DNA of 64,000 bases from CAIZGX01 sp964511555. GTDB taxonomy: Bacteria > Bacteroidota > Bacteroidia > Flavobacteriales_D > Sanyastnellaceae. Of the stretch, positions 17,508 to 25,358 are shown piece after piece (position 1 is the stretch's first letter; every line of letters starts with the position of its first letter). The notes below the pieces were generated by a model that saw nothing but the letters and a program-made list of their open reading frames with translations, searched no databases and had not been told where the DNA came from. The position numbers were made by a program, and so were the translations under genes. The stretch covers positions 1 through 64,000 of the forward strand of contig CAZEFR010000007.1 in assembly GCA_964511555.1 (NCBI GenBank), written 5' to 3'.

Positions 17508-18905
17508 ATGAAAAATAATGTATTCATTCTAATCGCAATTGCATTGTCAAGTTGCGGAGTGTCAAGAAATCAAGATTACACATCAGAGGCCAAACAGATT
17601 GGCTATTCTGAGACAAAAGTGGTTAGACATCCGAGCTGGTCTAAAAACGCTTCAATTTATGAGGTAAATGTTCGTCAGCACACAGCTGCCGGAACGTTTG
17701 CGGCATTAGAAAAAGATCTTCCGCGCATTGACTCCTTGGGTGTCGATATTCTATGGCTTATGCCAATTAACCCAATCGGTGAGTTGAATAGAAAAGGAAG
17801 TTTGGGTAGTTATTACAGTGTAAAGAATTATACTGGCGTAAATCCTGAATTCGGAACTACCGAAGATTTCAAACGCTTGGTAAACAAAGCGCATGAGTTG
17901 GGAATGTATGTTATTCTTGATTGGGTTGCAAATCACACCGCATGGGATCACCCATGGGTTACACAGCACCCTGATTGGTATACGCATGATGCGAATGGGA
18001 ATATTGTTCCTCCAGTTCCTGATTGGTCGGATGTTGCGGATCTGAATTTTGATAATCAGGAATTGCGCAAAGAAATGATTCGTGCCATGGAATATTGGGT
18101 AAGAGAGTGTAATATAGATGGTTATCGTTGTGATGTGGCTATGAATGTGCCAACAGATTTCTGGAATGATGCTCGTGCAGCGCTAGATGCGATAAAACCA
18201 GTCTTTATGTTAGCGGAAGCGGAGCAGAAAGATCATCACCTTAAGGCGTTCGATATGTCTTACAGTTGGGAATTAATGGGCATTATGAACGCTGTGGCCA
18301 AAGGTGAAAAGTCGCTTTCTGCTTTCGATGAGTATATGGCGAAGTCAGATACAGCTTTCCAAAAGAGTGCTTATCGTATGGGCTTCACAACCAATCACGA
18401 TGAGAATACGTGGAACGGAACAGGAGGCGAACGTTACGGAGTGAAGCGTAAGTTGTTCGACGTCCTTTCGTTTACTCTTCAGGGAATGCCCTTGATATAC
18501 ACTTCCCAAGAAGGAGGTGAAGTAGATGCGAGAGGAAACGCAAAACGTTTGAGATTTTTCGACAAAGACACTGCATACTTCAATAACTATGTAAACAGTG
18601 ATTTCTACAAGCGATTGCTTGCTGTGCACCATGAGAATCCGGCGTTGTGGAATGGCGAGTTTGGTGGAAGTTTTAGAAAATTGAGAACGTCTAATGATGA
18701 CGTGCTTTACGCCTACTCGCGCACGAACGGTGACCGACAGGTGGTTGTTCTATTGAATTTCTCAGATAAACCTCAAGTGTTCAATTTTACAGATGAGATT
18801 CCTGATGGAGATTTCAGAAGTATTTTTAACAGTGAGACGTTTTCGCTGTATTCAAAAAGTCAAAGGGCATTAGCTCCTTATGGTTATCAAGTTTTTTCGA
18901 AATAG
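17508..18905 (+). CDS. GH13 alpha-amylase family lipoprotein
   Basis: A 465-residue glycoside hydrolase family 13 protein with a lipoprotein signal (MKNNVFILIAIALSSCG, Cys about residue 17), so it is membrane anchored. The catalytic triad is visible: Asp nucleophile in DGYRCDVA, Glu acid/base in FMLAEAEQ and Asp in FTTNHDENTW. The barrel is followed by a short beta domain (YSRTNGDRQVVVLLNFS). It should cleave alpha-glucans or maltodextrins at the cell envelope. The start at 17508 is favoured by the lipobox and the promoter box at 17479. A second GH13 enzyme lies at 43052-44941. Confidence 0.92.
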   Translation: MKNNVFILIAIALSSCGVSRNQDYTSEAKQIGYSETKVVRHPSWSKNASIYEVNVRQHTAAGTFAALEKDLPRIDSLGVDILWLMPINPIGELNRKGSLGSYYSVKNYTGVNPEFGTTEDFKRLVNKAHELGMYVILDWVANHTAWDHPWVTQHPDWYTHDANGNIVPPVPDWSDVADLNFDNQELRKEMIRAMEYWVRECNIDGYRCDVAMNVPTDFWNDARAALDAIKPVFMLAEAEQKDHHLKAFDMSYSWELMGIMNAVAKGEKSLSAFDEYMAKSDTAFQKSAYRMGFTTNHDENTWNGTGGERYGVKRKLFDVLSFTLQGMPLIYTSQEGGEVDARGNAKRLRFFDKDTAYFNNYVNSDFYKRLLAVHHENPALWNGEFGGSFRKLRTSNDDVLYAYSRTNGDRQVVVLLNFSDKPQVFNFTDEIPDGDFRSIFNSETFSLYSKSQRALAPYGYQVFSK

Positions 18906-18920
18906 AGCTTTCAGCGGAAT

Positions 18921-18928
18921 TATCTTTG
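18921..18928 (+). promoter_or_regulatory. -7 box of the thioesterase-trmB-mrp-nifU operon
   Basis: TATCTTTG matches TAnnTTTG and lies 18 nt before the ATG at 18947. Confidence 0.6.
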
Positions 18929-18946
18929 TGCTCTAAAAATTAGTTT

Positions 18947-19357
18947 ATGGAAGAGCCCGAAGGTAAAGAGATTTTCGAGACGTCTGTTGAAATTCGTTTC
19001 GCCGATATAGATGCCATGGGGCATGTTAACAATGCTGTTTATTTCAGTTATTTCGAGCAAGCACGTATGGCTTATTTCAGCCAGCGTGTAGCGCGTATTT
19101 GGAATTGGAATGAAGATGGAGTTATTGTGGCTCGAAATGAAATAGATTACATCTATCCTGTTTTCTTAAATGACCGAATGAACATTCGGTTGTGGGTTGA
19201 GCATGCCGGGAATAAGAGTTTCACGGTATGTTACAGAGTTGTTGTTGGAGAACGTTTGTGTGCAACAGGTAAATCGGTTTTAGTTTGTTTCAATCACAAA
19301 GACAAACGTCCGCAAGCCATTCCAGAAGCATGGCGTAAGGTGTTTACAGCGAATTAA
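18947..19357 (+). CDS. Acyl-CoA thioesterase, YbgC/4HBT type
   Basis: A 136-residue hotdog protein of the 4-hydroxybenzoyl-CoA thioesterase/YbgC group. The N-terminal motif RFADIDAMGHVNNAVYFSYFEQAR contains the catalytic Asp and the helix that follows it. It would hydrolyse an acyl-CoA in the cytoplasm; the natural substrate is unknown. It is the first gene of an operon with trmB (1 nt gap), mrp and nifU. An 18-nt palindrome shared with two other genes lies in its second half. Confidence 0.9.
   Translation: MEEPEGKEIFETSVEIRFADIDAMGHVNNAVYFSYFEQARMAYFSQRVARIWNWNEDGVIVARNEIDYIYPVFLNDRMNIRLWVEHAGNKSFTVCYRVVVGERLCATGKSVLVCFNHKDKRPQAIPEAWRKVFTAN
19173..19190. repeat. Recurring 18-nt palindrome, copy 2
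   Basis: Identical to ACCGAATGAACATTCGGT at 3923, here read in another codon phase inside the thioesterase gene (encoding DRMNIR). Confidence 0.6.
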
Positions 19358-19358
19358 T

Positions 19359-20057
19359 ATGGCGAAGGATAAGTTAAAACGGTGGGCCGAGAATAAGACG
19401 TTTCCGCATGTGTTCGAGCCGAACTTAATGCCAATCATTCGCGAAAATGCAACGTTCATGAAAGGATTGTGGCGCGAAGAATTCTTCAAGAATAGCAACC
19501 CGCTTGTTGTTGAATTGGGCTGTGGAAAAGGGGAGTACGCGGTTGGTCAAGCGCAAAGAAATTTAGATAAGAATTATTTAGGGATCGACGTTAAAGGACA
19601 TCGTTTTCATAAAGGCGCAAAAGATTCTCTTGAAATGGGATTGACGAACGTGGCTTTTCTGCGAGCACGAATTGAATTCATTGATGCGTTCTTCGATGAC
19701 AATGAATTGGACGAAATCTGGCTTACGTTTTCAGATCCGATGCCGAATGATCACGATGGAAACAGAAGAATTACCTCTGGCTTTTATATGAAGCGCTATG
19801 AACGCATGTTGAAGTCAGAAGGCATCGTTCATATTAAGCACGACAATCCAGCGCTCTATGAGCGTGCCTTGCGCGAAATTCCTTTGATGGGAGCAGAGAT
19901 ACTCTTACATGACGACAATATCTACGAATCGGGATTTTTAGAAACGATAGACGAGAAGTTGAAAGATGTTTTAGAGATTAGAACATTTTATGAGCAAATG
20001 TGGTTGAAGGAAGGAAGAAAGATTAAATACATTCAGGCAAGAATGCCGAAAAAATAA
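19359..20057 (+). CDS. trmB: tRNA (guanine-N7-)-methyltransferase TrmB
   Basis: A 232-residue SAM-dependent methyltransferase that makes m7G46 in tRNA. The SAM-binding motif is ELGCGKGEYAV, followed by NYLGIDVKGHR and the family signature EIWLTFSDPMPNDHDGNRRI. KHDNPALYE matches the downstream family motif. The length fits. It is the second gene of the operon, 1 nt after the thioesterase. Confidence 0.95.
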   Translation: MAKDKLKRWAENKTFPHVFEPNLMPIIRENATFMKGLWREEFFKNSNPLVVELGCGKGEYAVGQAQRNLDKNYLGIDVKGHRFHKGAKDSLEMGLTNVAFLRARIEFIDAFFDDNELDEIWLTFSDPMPNDHDGNRRITSGFYMKRYERMLKSEGIVHIKHDNPALYERALREIPLMGAEILLHDDNIYESGFLETIDEKLKDVLEIRTFYEQMWLKEGRKIKYIQARMPKK

Positions 20058-20061
20058 TACC

Positions 20062-21150
20062 ATGAGTGTTTCAAAAGCAGCAATATTAGAGGCGTTAGCG
20101 AACGTACAAGAACCAGATTTAAAGAAGGACATTGTGACTTTGAATTTGGTGAAAATTATTCGTGCGGAAGGGAATGAGATTGAGTTGGAAGTAAAAGTGA
20201 GCAATCCGGCTATGCACGCAAAGCAGCGCATGCGTGAGGCTTGTGTCTTCGCCATTCAGCGAGTTTTGGGAAATGAATTCGAAGTGAAGGTTCATGTTGA
20301 AGCTATTTCAGGAGATGAGAGGAGTGGTGAATTGCGCAGAATTCTCCCAGGGGTAAAACACATTATTGCGGTTGCAAGTGGAAAGGGTGGCGTGGGTAAG
20401 AGCACGGTGTCTTCGAACTTGGCTGCTGGTCTTGCATCTTTGGGACACAAAGTGGGGTTGTTAGATGCAGACATCTATGGGCCTTCAGCACCGACGATGT
20501 TTGATGTTGTTCTTGAAAAACCAAGGCTCATTGAAGTAGACGGAAAGAAAGTAATGGCTCCTGTAGAAGCGCATGGTGTAAAAGTATTGAGCATCGGATT
20601 TTTCACGGAAGGTGATCAAGCCGTTGTTTGGCGTGGTCCAATGGCTACGAAAGCTTTGAACCAAATGATCACCGATGTTGAATGGGGTGAATTGGATTAC
20701 ATGATTGTTGATCTTCCTCCGGGGACGGGCGATGTTCATTTAAGCATTGTGCAAACTTTGCCAATCTCTGCCGTTGTTGTGGTGAGCACGCCACAAGAGG
20801 TGGCTTTAGTTGATGCGCGAAAGGGAATAGCGATGTTTCAGTTGCCTGCGGTGAATATTCCAGTATTGGGATTGGTAGAGAATATGTCTTGGTTCACGCC
20901 AGCAGAACTTCCAGAAAACAAGTATTTCATTTTTGGAGAAGGTGGAACGAAACGTCTTGCAGAAAGTTTGAATCTTCCAATAATCGGTGAGATTCCACTG
21001 ATTCAGAGCATTCGCGAGGCAGGGGATGTTGGAAGACCATCTGTTCTTCAAGACAACACCACTGCAGCTCGCTATTGGCAAGCATTTTTAATTAACTTTG
21101 AAAAGGAATTGCGCTTGCTGCCATTCCGTAAACCTGCAACTCAAGAATAA
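20062..21150 (+). CDS. Mrp/ApbC family P-loop ATPase, Fe-S cluster carrier type
   Basis: A 362-residue protein of the Mrp/NBP35 family. Residues about 1-90 are a MIP18/DUF59 domain. The deviant Walker A motif ASGKGGVGKSTVSSNLA, DADIYGPSAPTM and VDLPPGTGDVHLS are typical. Family members deliver 4Fe-4S clusters to apoproteins as dimers held by a CPxC motif near the end. Here the expected CPxC position reads WFTPAELPENKYFIFG, with no cysteines. That change may be general in Bacteroidota, but it means cluster handling must differ. The next gene is a NifU-like scaffold with an intact CxxC, so the pair probably cooperates. Confidence 0.93.
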   Translation: MSVSKAAILEALANVQEPDLKKDIVTLNLVKIIRAEGNEIELEVKVSNPAMHAKQRMREACVFAIQRVLGNEFEVKVHVEAISGDERSGELRRILPGVKHIIAVASGKGGVGKSTVSSNLAAGLASLGHKVGLLDADIYGPSAPTMFDVVLEKPRLIEVDGKKVMAPVEAHGVKVLSIGFFTEGDQAVVWRGPMATKALNQMITDVEWGELDYMIVDLPPGTGDVHLSIVQTLPISAVVVVSTPQEVALVDARKGIAMFQLPAVNIPVLGLVENMSWFTPAELPENKYFIFGEGGTKRLAESLNLPIIGEIPLIQSIREAGDVGRPSVLQDNTTAARYWQAFLINFEKELRLLPFRKPATQE

Positions 21151-21151
21151 T

Positions 21152-21418
21152 ATGTCACAAGATTCATTGTTTCAACGTGTGAACGAAGCGCTTCATTCCA
21201 TTAGACCTTATTTGGAAGCAGACGGAGGTGGAATTGAGTTGAAGGAAGTAAATTCGGAAATGACTGCTATTGTAGAATTGAAAGGAGCATGCACCAACTG
21301 CAGTAAGTCACACATGACCATGAAGGCTGGCGTAGAGGCTGCAATTAAATCAGCAGTTCCTGAAATAAAAACGGTAGTTGCAATGTCTCAAGAAATTGAA
21401 GAAGCTACCACGTTATAA
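21152..21418 (+). CDS. NifU C-terminal domain (Nfu-type) Fe-S scaffold
   Basis: An 88-residue Nfu domain protein. The cluster-binding motif is GACTNCSKSHMTMK (CxxC), followed by GVEAAIKSAVPEI, as in Fe-S scaffold proteins that hold a labile cluster. The ATG at 21152 is one base after the mrp stop; longer readings would lie in the mrp gene. Its stop and that of the convergent ABC-F gene share the hexamer TTATAA, each strand reading TAA. Confidence 0.9.
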   Translation: MSQDSLFQRVNEALHSIRPYLEADGGGIELKEVNSEMTAIVELKGACTNCSKSHMTMKAGVEAAIKSAVPEIKTVVAMSQEIEEATTL

Positions 21419-23032
21419 TCCGTAGTAGTTCTTTCTTGTTTCTTTTACTTGTTCGTTCGACAAATATTCATCGTAAGACATTCTCTTGTCAATAACGCCT
21501 TTGGGGGTTATTTCAATAATTCTATTGGCTACTGTTTCTGTAAATTCATGGTCATGTGAAGTGAAGAGTGCATTGTACTTCCAATCTTTCATGGCGTTGT
21601 TGAAGGCAGTGATAGACTCGAGGTCTAAGTGGTTCGTAGGTTCATCTAGCATGAGGCAATTTGCATTCGCGAGCATCATGCGAGAAACCATGCAACGTAC
21701 TTTTTCTCCTCCAGAAAGAACAGAACATTTCTTCATCACTTCTTCGCCGCTGAACAACATTTTCCCTAAGAAACCTCGAACGTATGTTTCGTCTTTGTCT
21801 ACTGAGAACTGACGTAACCAATCGACTAAGTTGTCGTCTGATTTGAAGAAGTCTTCGTTGTTGTTTGGAAGGTATGCTGTCGTTATTGTACTTCCCCATT
21901 CAACAGTTCCTGTTGTTGGTTTTTCCAAGTTATTGATGATTTGGAAGAAGGAAGTAATAGCAGTATGATCCTTTGAAAGAATGGCTACTTTGTCACCTTT
22001 GATAAGCGTGAATTCAACGTCTTTGAATTGAACACTTCCATCAGGATTCACCTTCGATAAATTTTCTACACGTAAGATTTGATCTCCACAATCGCGTTCA
22101 GGTTTGAAAATAATGCCTGGATATTTTCTCGTGCTTGGCTGAATGTTATCGATAACAAGTTTGTCCAATAATTTCTTACGGCTTGTTGCTTGTCTCGATT
22201 TAGATGCATTCGCACTGAAGCGCTCAACGAAGTCTTGCAACTCTTTGCGCTTGTCTTCCATCTTTTTGTTTTGGTCGCTTCTTTGACGTGCAGCCAATTG
22301 ACTACTCTCGTACCAGAACGAATAGTTACCTGTGTACAGTTGAATCTTGCTGAAGTCAATGTCAACGATGTTCGTACACACTGCATCTAAAAAGTGACGG
22401 TCATGCGATACAACGATAACGGTATTTTGAAAATCAGCTAAGAAGTTTTCCAACCAAGAAATGGTCTCAACGTCTAAGTCATTCGTAGGCTCATCGAGCA
22501 ACAAGATTTCAGGATTCCCGAAAAGCGCTTGCGCAAGCAATACACGAACTTTCTCTTTACCACTTAGGGTATGAACCAACTCGTTATGCAAATGGTCTGC
22601 AATGCCCAAATTGCTGAGAAGTTGTGCTGCATCACTCTCTGCATTCCAACCATCCATTTCAGCAAAAATGTTTTCAAGTTCAGCGGCTTTCACACCGTCT
22701 TCATCTGAGAAATCTTCCTTCGCATAAATGGCATCTTTCGCTTGCATTACATCCATAAGCTTACGGTTCCCCATAAGCACGGTTTGCAACACAGGAACTT
22801 GGTCGAATTCAAAGTGGTTTTGTTTCAACACACTCATACGCACTCCTGCGTCCATGACAACCTTTCCGGTGGTTGGATCAATTTCTCCTGAAAGGATTTT
22901 CAGAAAGGTCGATTTACCGGCACCGTTCGCGCCAATAACACCGTAGCAGTGGCCCGGTGTGAATTTGAGATTTACTTCTTCGAATAATGCTCGTTTTCCG
23001 TAACGAAGCGAAAGGTTGTTTACTGATAGCAC
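21413..23032 (-). CDS. ABC-F family ATPase, YbiT-like, with one degenerate ATP site
   Basis: A 539-residue ribosome-associated ABC-F protein, closest in layout to YbiT. Domain 1 has Walker A GANGAGKST (34-42), signature LSGKE (156-160) and Walker B LLLDEP (177-182). The linker contains the family segment RFSANASKSRQATSRKK. Domain 2 has signature LSGGE (439-443) and Walker B LMLDEP (460-465), but the Walker A position reads LSKDHTAIT (352-360) and lacks the GxxxxGK[ST] pattern. The altered signature of domain 1 and the lost Walker A of domain 2 belong to the same composite ATP site. A TATCTTTG box lies 20 nt upstream. Confidence 0.94.
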   Translation of the reverse strand: MLSVNNLSLRYGKRALFEEVNLKFTPGHCYGVIGANGAGKSTFLKILSGEIDPTTGKVVMDAGVRMSVLKQNHFEFDQVPVLQTVLMGNRKLMDVMQAKDAIYAKEDFSDEDGVKAAELENIFAEMDGWNAESDAAQLLSNLGIADHLHNELVHTLSGKEKVRVLLAQALFGNPEILLLDEPTNDLDVETISWLENFLADFQNTVIVVSHDRHFLDAVCTNIVDIDFSKIQLYTGNYSFWYESSQLAARQRSDQNKKMEDKRKELQDFVERFSANASKSRQATSRKKLLDKLVIDNIQPSTRKYPGIIFKPERDCGDQILRVENLSKVNPDGSVQFKDVEFTLIKGDKVAILSKDHTAITSFFQIINNLEKPTTGTVEWGSTITTAYLPNNNEDFFKSDDNLVDWLRQFSVDKDETYVRGFLGKMLFSGEEVMKKCSVLSGGEKVRCMVSRMMLANANCLMLDEPTNHLDLESITAFNNAMKDWKYNALFTSHDHEFTETVANRIIEITPKGVIDKRMSYDEYLSNEQVKETRKNYYGL

Positions 23033-23052
23033 GGCGTATAATTTTAGCGGTG

Positions 23053-23060
23053 CAAAGATA
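23053..23060 (-). promoter_or_regulatory. -7 box of the ABC-F gene
   Basis: TATCTTTG on the minus strand, 20 nt before the ATG at 23032. Confidence 0.55.
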
Positions 23061-23077
23061 GTCTTATTTTCGGAGTG

Positions 23078-25357
23078 TTATTTTTTTAGTTTCTTCGGTT
23101 TCGAAGTCATTTCAAATTCGAGAACACCGCCTTGAATTAAATCTAAATGCGAGATTTGAAGTCCGATTTCTTTGCTATTCCATTTCACAGATTTCACATA
23201 AAAGTTCTTGTTGTTCAGGTTGCTCGCTTTGATTTGAATGGTCTTTCCGTTTTCTAATTTGACGAATGCCTCGTTTACCAATGGAGAGCCGAGGTCGTAA
23301 TTGACGCTGCCCGGACAAGTTGGATAAATGCCGAGCGCAGAAAAAACATACCAGGCAGACATCTGACCCGCATCGTCATTTCCACATAAACCATTGGTTT
23401 CATTGGTGTAGAGTTTATTTGCAATGGCATGCACACGTTCCTGCGTTTTCCATGGCGAAGAAGTGTAGTTGTACAAATAGGGCACGTGATGACTTGGTTC
23501 GTTTCCATGAACGTAGTTCCCCATAATTCCGTCGCGTGTAATGTCTTCGTTCTTTTCAATGTATTTGTCATCCAAGTGCATGGTGAACAGCGAATCGAGA
23601 TGCTCTTCAAATCGTTTCTTTCCGCCCATTAATTCAATCATAGTTGGAATGGCGTGCGGAATGTAAAGGCTGTAGTTCCAGGAGTTTCCTTCGATGAATC
23701 CTTGTCCATGCGTGTCGAGCGGATCAAACGGTTTCTTCCATTCGCCATTGCTGAGTTTGGGTTGTGTAAACCCTGTGTTTGAATTGAAAATGTTTCGATA
23801 CGATTCAGATCGCATGAAGTATTTGGCGTAACCCAATGTTACTTCGCTTTTGTTCGTGAGTGAAGAGAGTTGTGCAATGCACCAATCATCGTAAGCGTAT
23901 TCCAACGTCTTGCTCACGGAAACTCCAGACTTGTCCTCTGGAACAAAACCAATTTCAATGTAGTCTTTTAAACCTTCGAAATAGTCTACACATGCCGTTT
24001 GATCGCATGCCTTGTACGCCTCTTTCAAATTGAAATTACCCACTTGTTTAACTGCAGCATCTGCAATGACAGACACCGCATGATAGCCAGTCATGCACCA
24101 ATTCTCATTGGCGTAATGACTCCATACCGGTAACATGTGATGTACACTTTGCTTCTGATGTGCAAGCATGGAGTGAATCATGTTGTTGTTTCGCGTTGGT
24201 TGAATGAGGTTGAACAACGGATGCAATGCGCGGTAGGTGTCCCAAAGCGAAAAGACCGTGTAATTTTCAAATCCCTCAGAATTGTGAATGTTCTGATCAA
24301 GCCCTTTGTAATTTCCGTCTACATCTTCATATAGAACAGGCGAGAGGCATGTGTGATAAAGCGCAGTGTAGAAAACAGTTTCTTTGTTTTTATCTGGAAT
24401 TTGAATCGTTACTTTTTCAAGTTCACGTTCCCATTTGGCTTGCGTTTCTTTTTTCGTTAAATCGAAATTCCAATGTGGTATTTCCGCTTGAAGATTTTTC
24501 AAAGCGCCTTCAGTACTGGTGTTGGAAAGCGCCCATTTAATTTGAAGTGGGCTGTCGCTTTTTTCGAATTCCAACAACATTCGAATTTCTTTTCCTGCGG
24601 CTTCAGGAAAATTTTTCGACTGATTGAATTTGCGGTAGAAGCCTTTGTAGTCTTGTTCGCTGAAGTTTGCGGTTGTGTAATTTGAAATGGGTTGAGAAAA
24701 GGCTGCCGCGAAATAAACCGTTCTTGTTTTCGCCCAACCGCTTGTTATGCGATACCCAGTGATGAGTGAATCATTTTCAACACGAATGAAAGTCCAGACA
24801 TTTTTTCCATCGTAATTGTAAATGTTGTAGGTGAAATCTAGAACGACTTCCGGATTTTCATTTTCTGGAAACGTGTATCTATGAAATCCAACACGGTCAG
24901 AGGCGGTGAGCTCGGCGAGAATTTTATGATCGTCGAGCATTACACTGTAAAAACCAGGAAGGGCTTTTTCGTTTTTATGTTGAAAGGAAGACTGAAAGTT
25001 TTCTGCTTTTAGATTAACGTTTCCTGTTGTTGGCATCACCAAAAAATCGCCTAAATCGGAATGTCCGGTTCCTGAAAAATGCGTGTGGGCAAATCCTTGT
25101 ATAACCGAATCTTGGTATTGGTATCCCGCGCAATAGTTATATACTTCGCTGTTGTATTCTCCTTTCTCGTTGAAGTAGTTTGTGCGTTTCGTTTCAGGAG
25201 AAAGTTGCACCATTCCGAAAGGTGCAGTTGCACCCGGAAATGTGTGGCCCATTTTATTGGTGCCGATAAATACATTGACTTTTTCAATCAGTTGACCCGA
25301 ACAAAAATTTGCGAATGCAACCAATGATGCGAACGTTAGGAGGCGCATCTTTTTCAT
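23078..25357 (-). CDS. GH92 family glycosyl hydrolase (alpha-mannosidase-like)
   Basis: A 759-residue exported enzyme with a signal peptide ending near FCSGQ. It matches family GH92, calcium-dependent exo-alpha-mannosidases. Family motifs include VNVFIGTNKMGHTFPGATAP near the N-terminus, FSLWDTYRALHPL, and GNDDAGQMSAWYVF near the C-terminus. It should trim alpha-mannosides such as those of N-glycans. It is the last gene after a MFS transporter and an S9 peptidase, with only a few bases between genes, so the three probably act on glycoprotein or glycopeptide breakdown. Confidence 0.94.
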   Translation of the reverse strand: MKKMRLLTFASLVAFANFCSGQLIEKVNVFIGTNKMGHTFPGATAPFGMVQLSPETKRTNYFNEKGEYNSEVYNYCAGYQYQDSVIQGFAHTHFSGTGHSDLGDFLVMPTTGNVNLKAENFQSSFQHKNEKALPGFYSVMLDDHKILAELTASDRVGFHRYTFPENENPEVVLDFTYNIYNYDGKNVWTFIRVENDSLITGYRITSGWAKTRTVYFAAAFSQPISNYTTANFSEQDYKGFYRKFNQSKNFPEAAGKEIRMLLEFEKSDSPLQIKWALSNTSTEGALKNLQAEIPHWNFDLTKKETQAKWERELEKVTIQIPDKNKETVFYTALYHTCLSPVLYEDVDGNYKGLDQNIHNSEGFENYTVFSLWDTYRALHPLFNLIQPTRNNNMIHSMLAHQKQSVHHMLPVWSHYANENWCMTGYHAVSVIADAAVKQVGNFNLKEAYKACDQTACVDYFEGLKDYIEIGFVPEDKSGVSVSKTLEYAYDDWCIAQLSSLTNKSEVTLGYAKYFMRSESYRNIFNSNTGFTQPKLSNGEWKKPFDPLDTHGQGFIEGNSWNYSLYIPHAIPTMIELMGGKKRFEEHLDSLFTMHLDDKYIEKNEDITRDGIMGNYVHGNEPSHHVPYLYNYTSSPWKTQERVHAIANKLYTNETNGLCGNDDAGQMSAWYVFSALGIYPTCPGSVNYDLGSPLVNEAFVKLENGKTIQIKASNLNNKNFYVKSVKWNSKEIGLQISHLDLIQGGVLEFEMTSKPKKLKK

Positions 25358-25358
25358 T

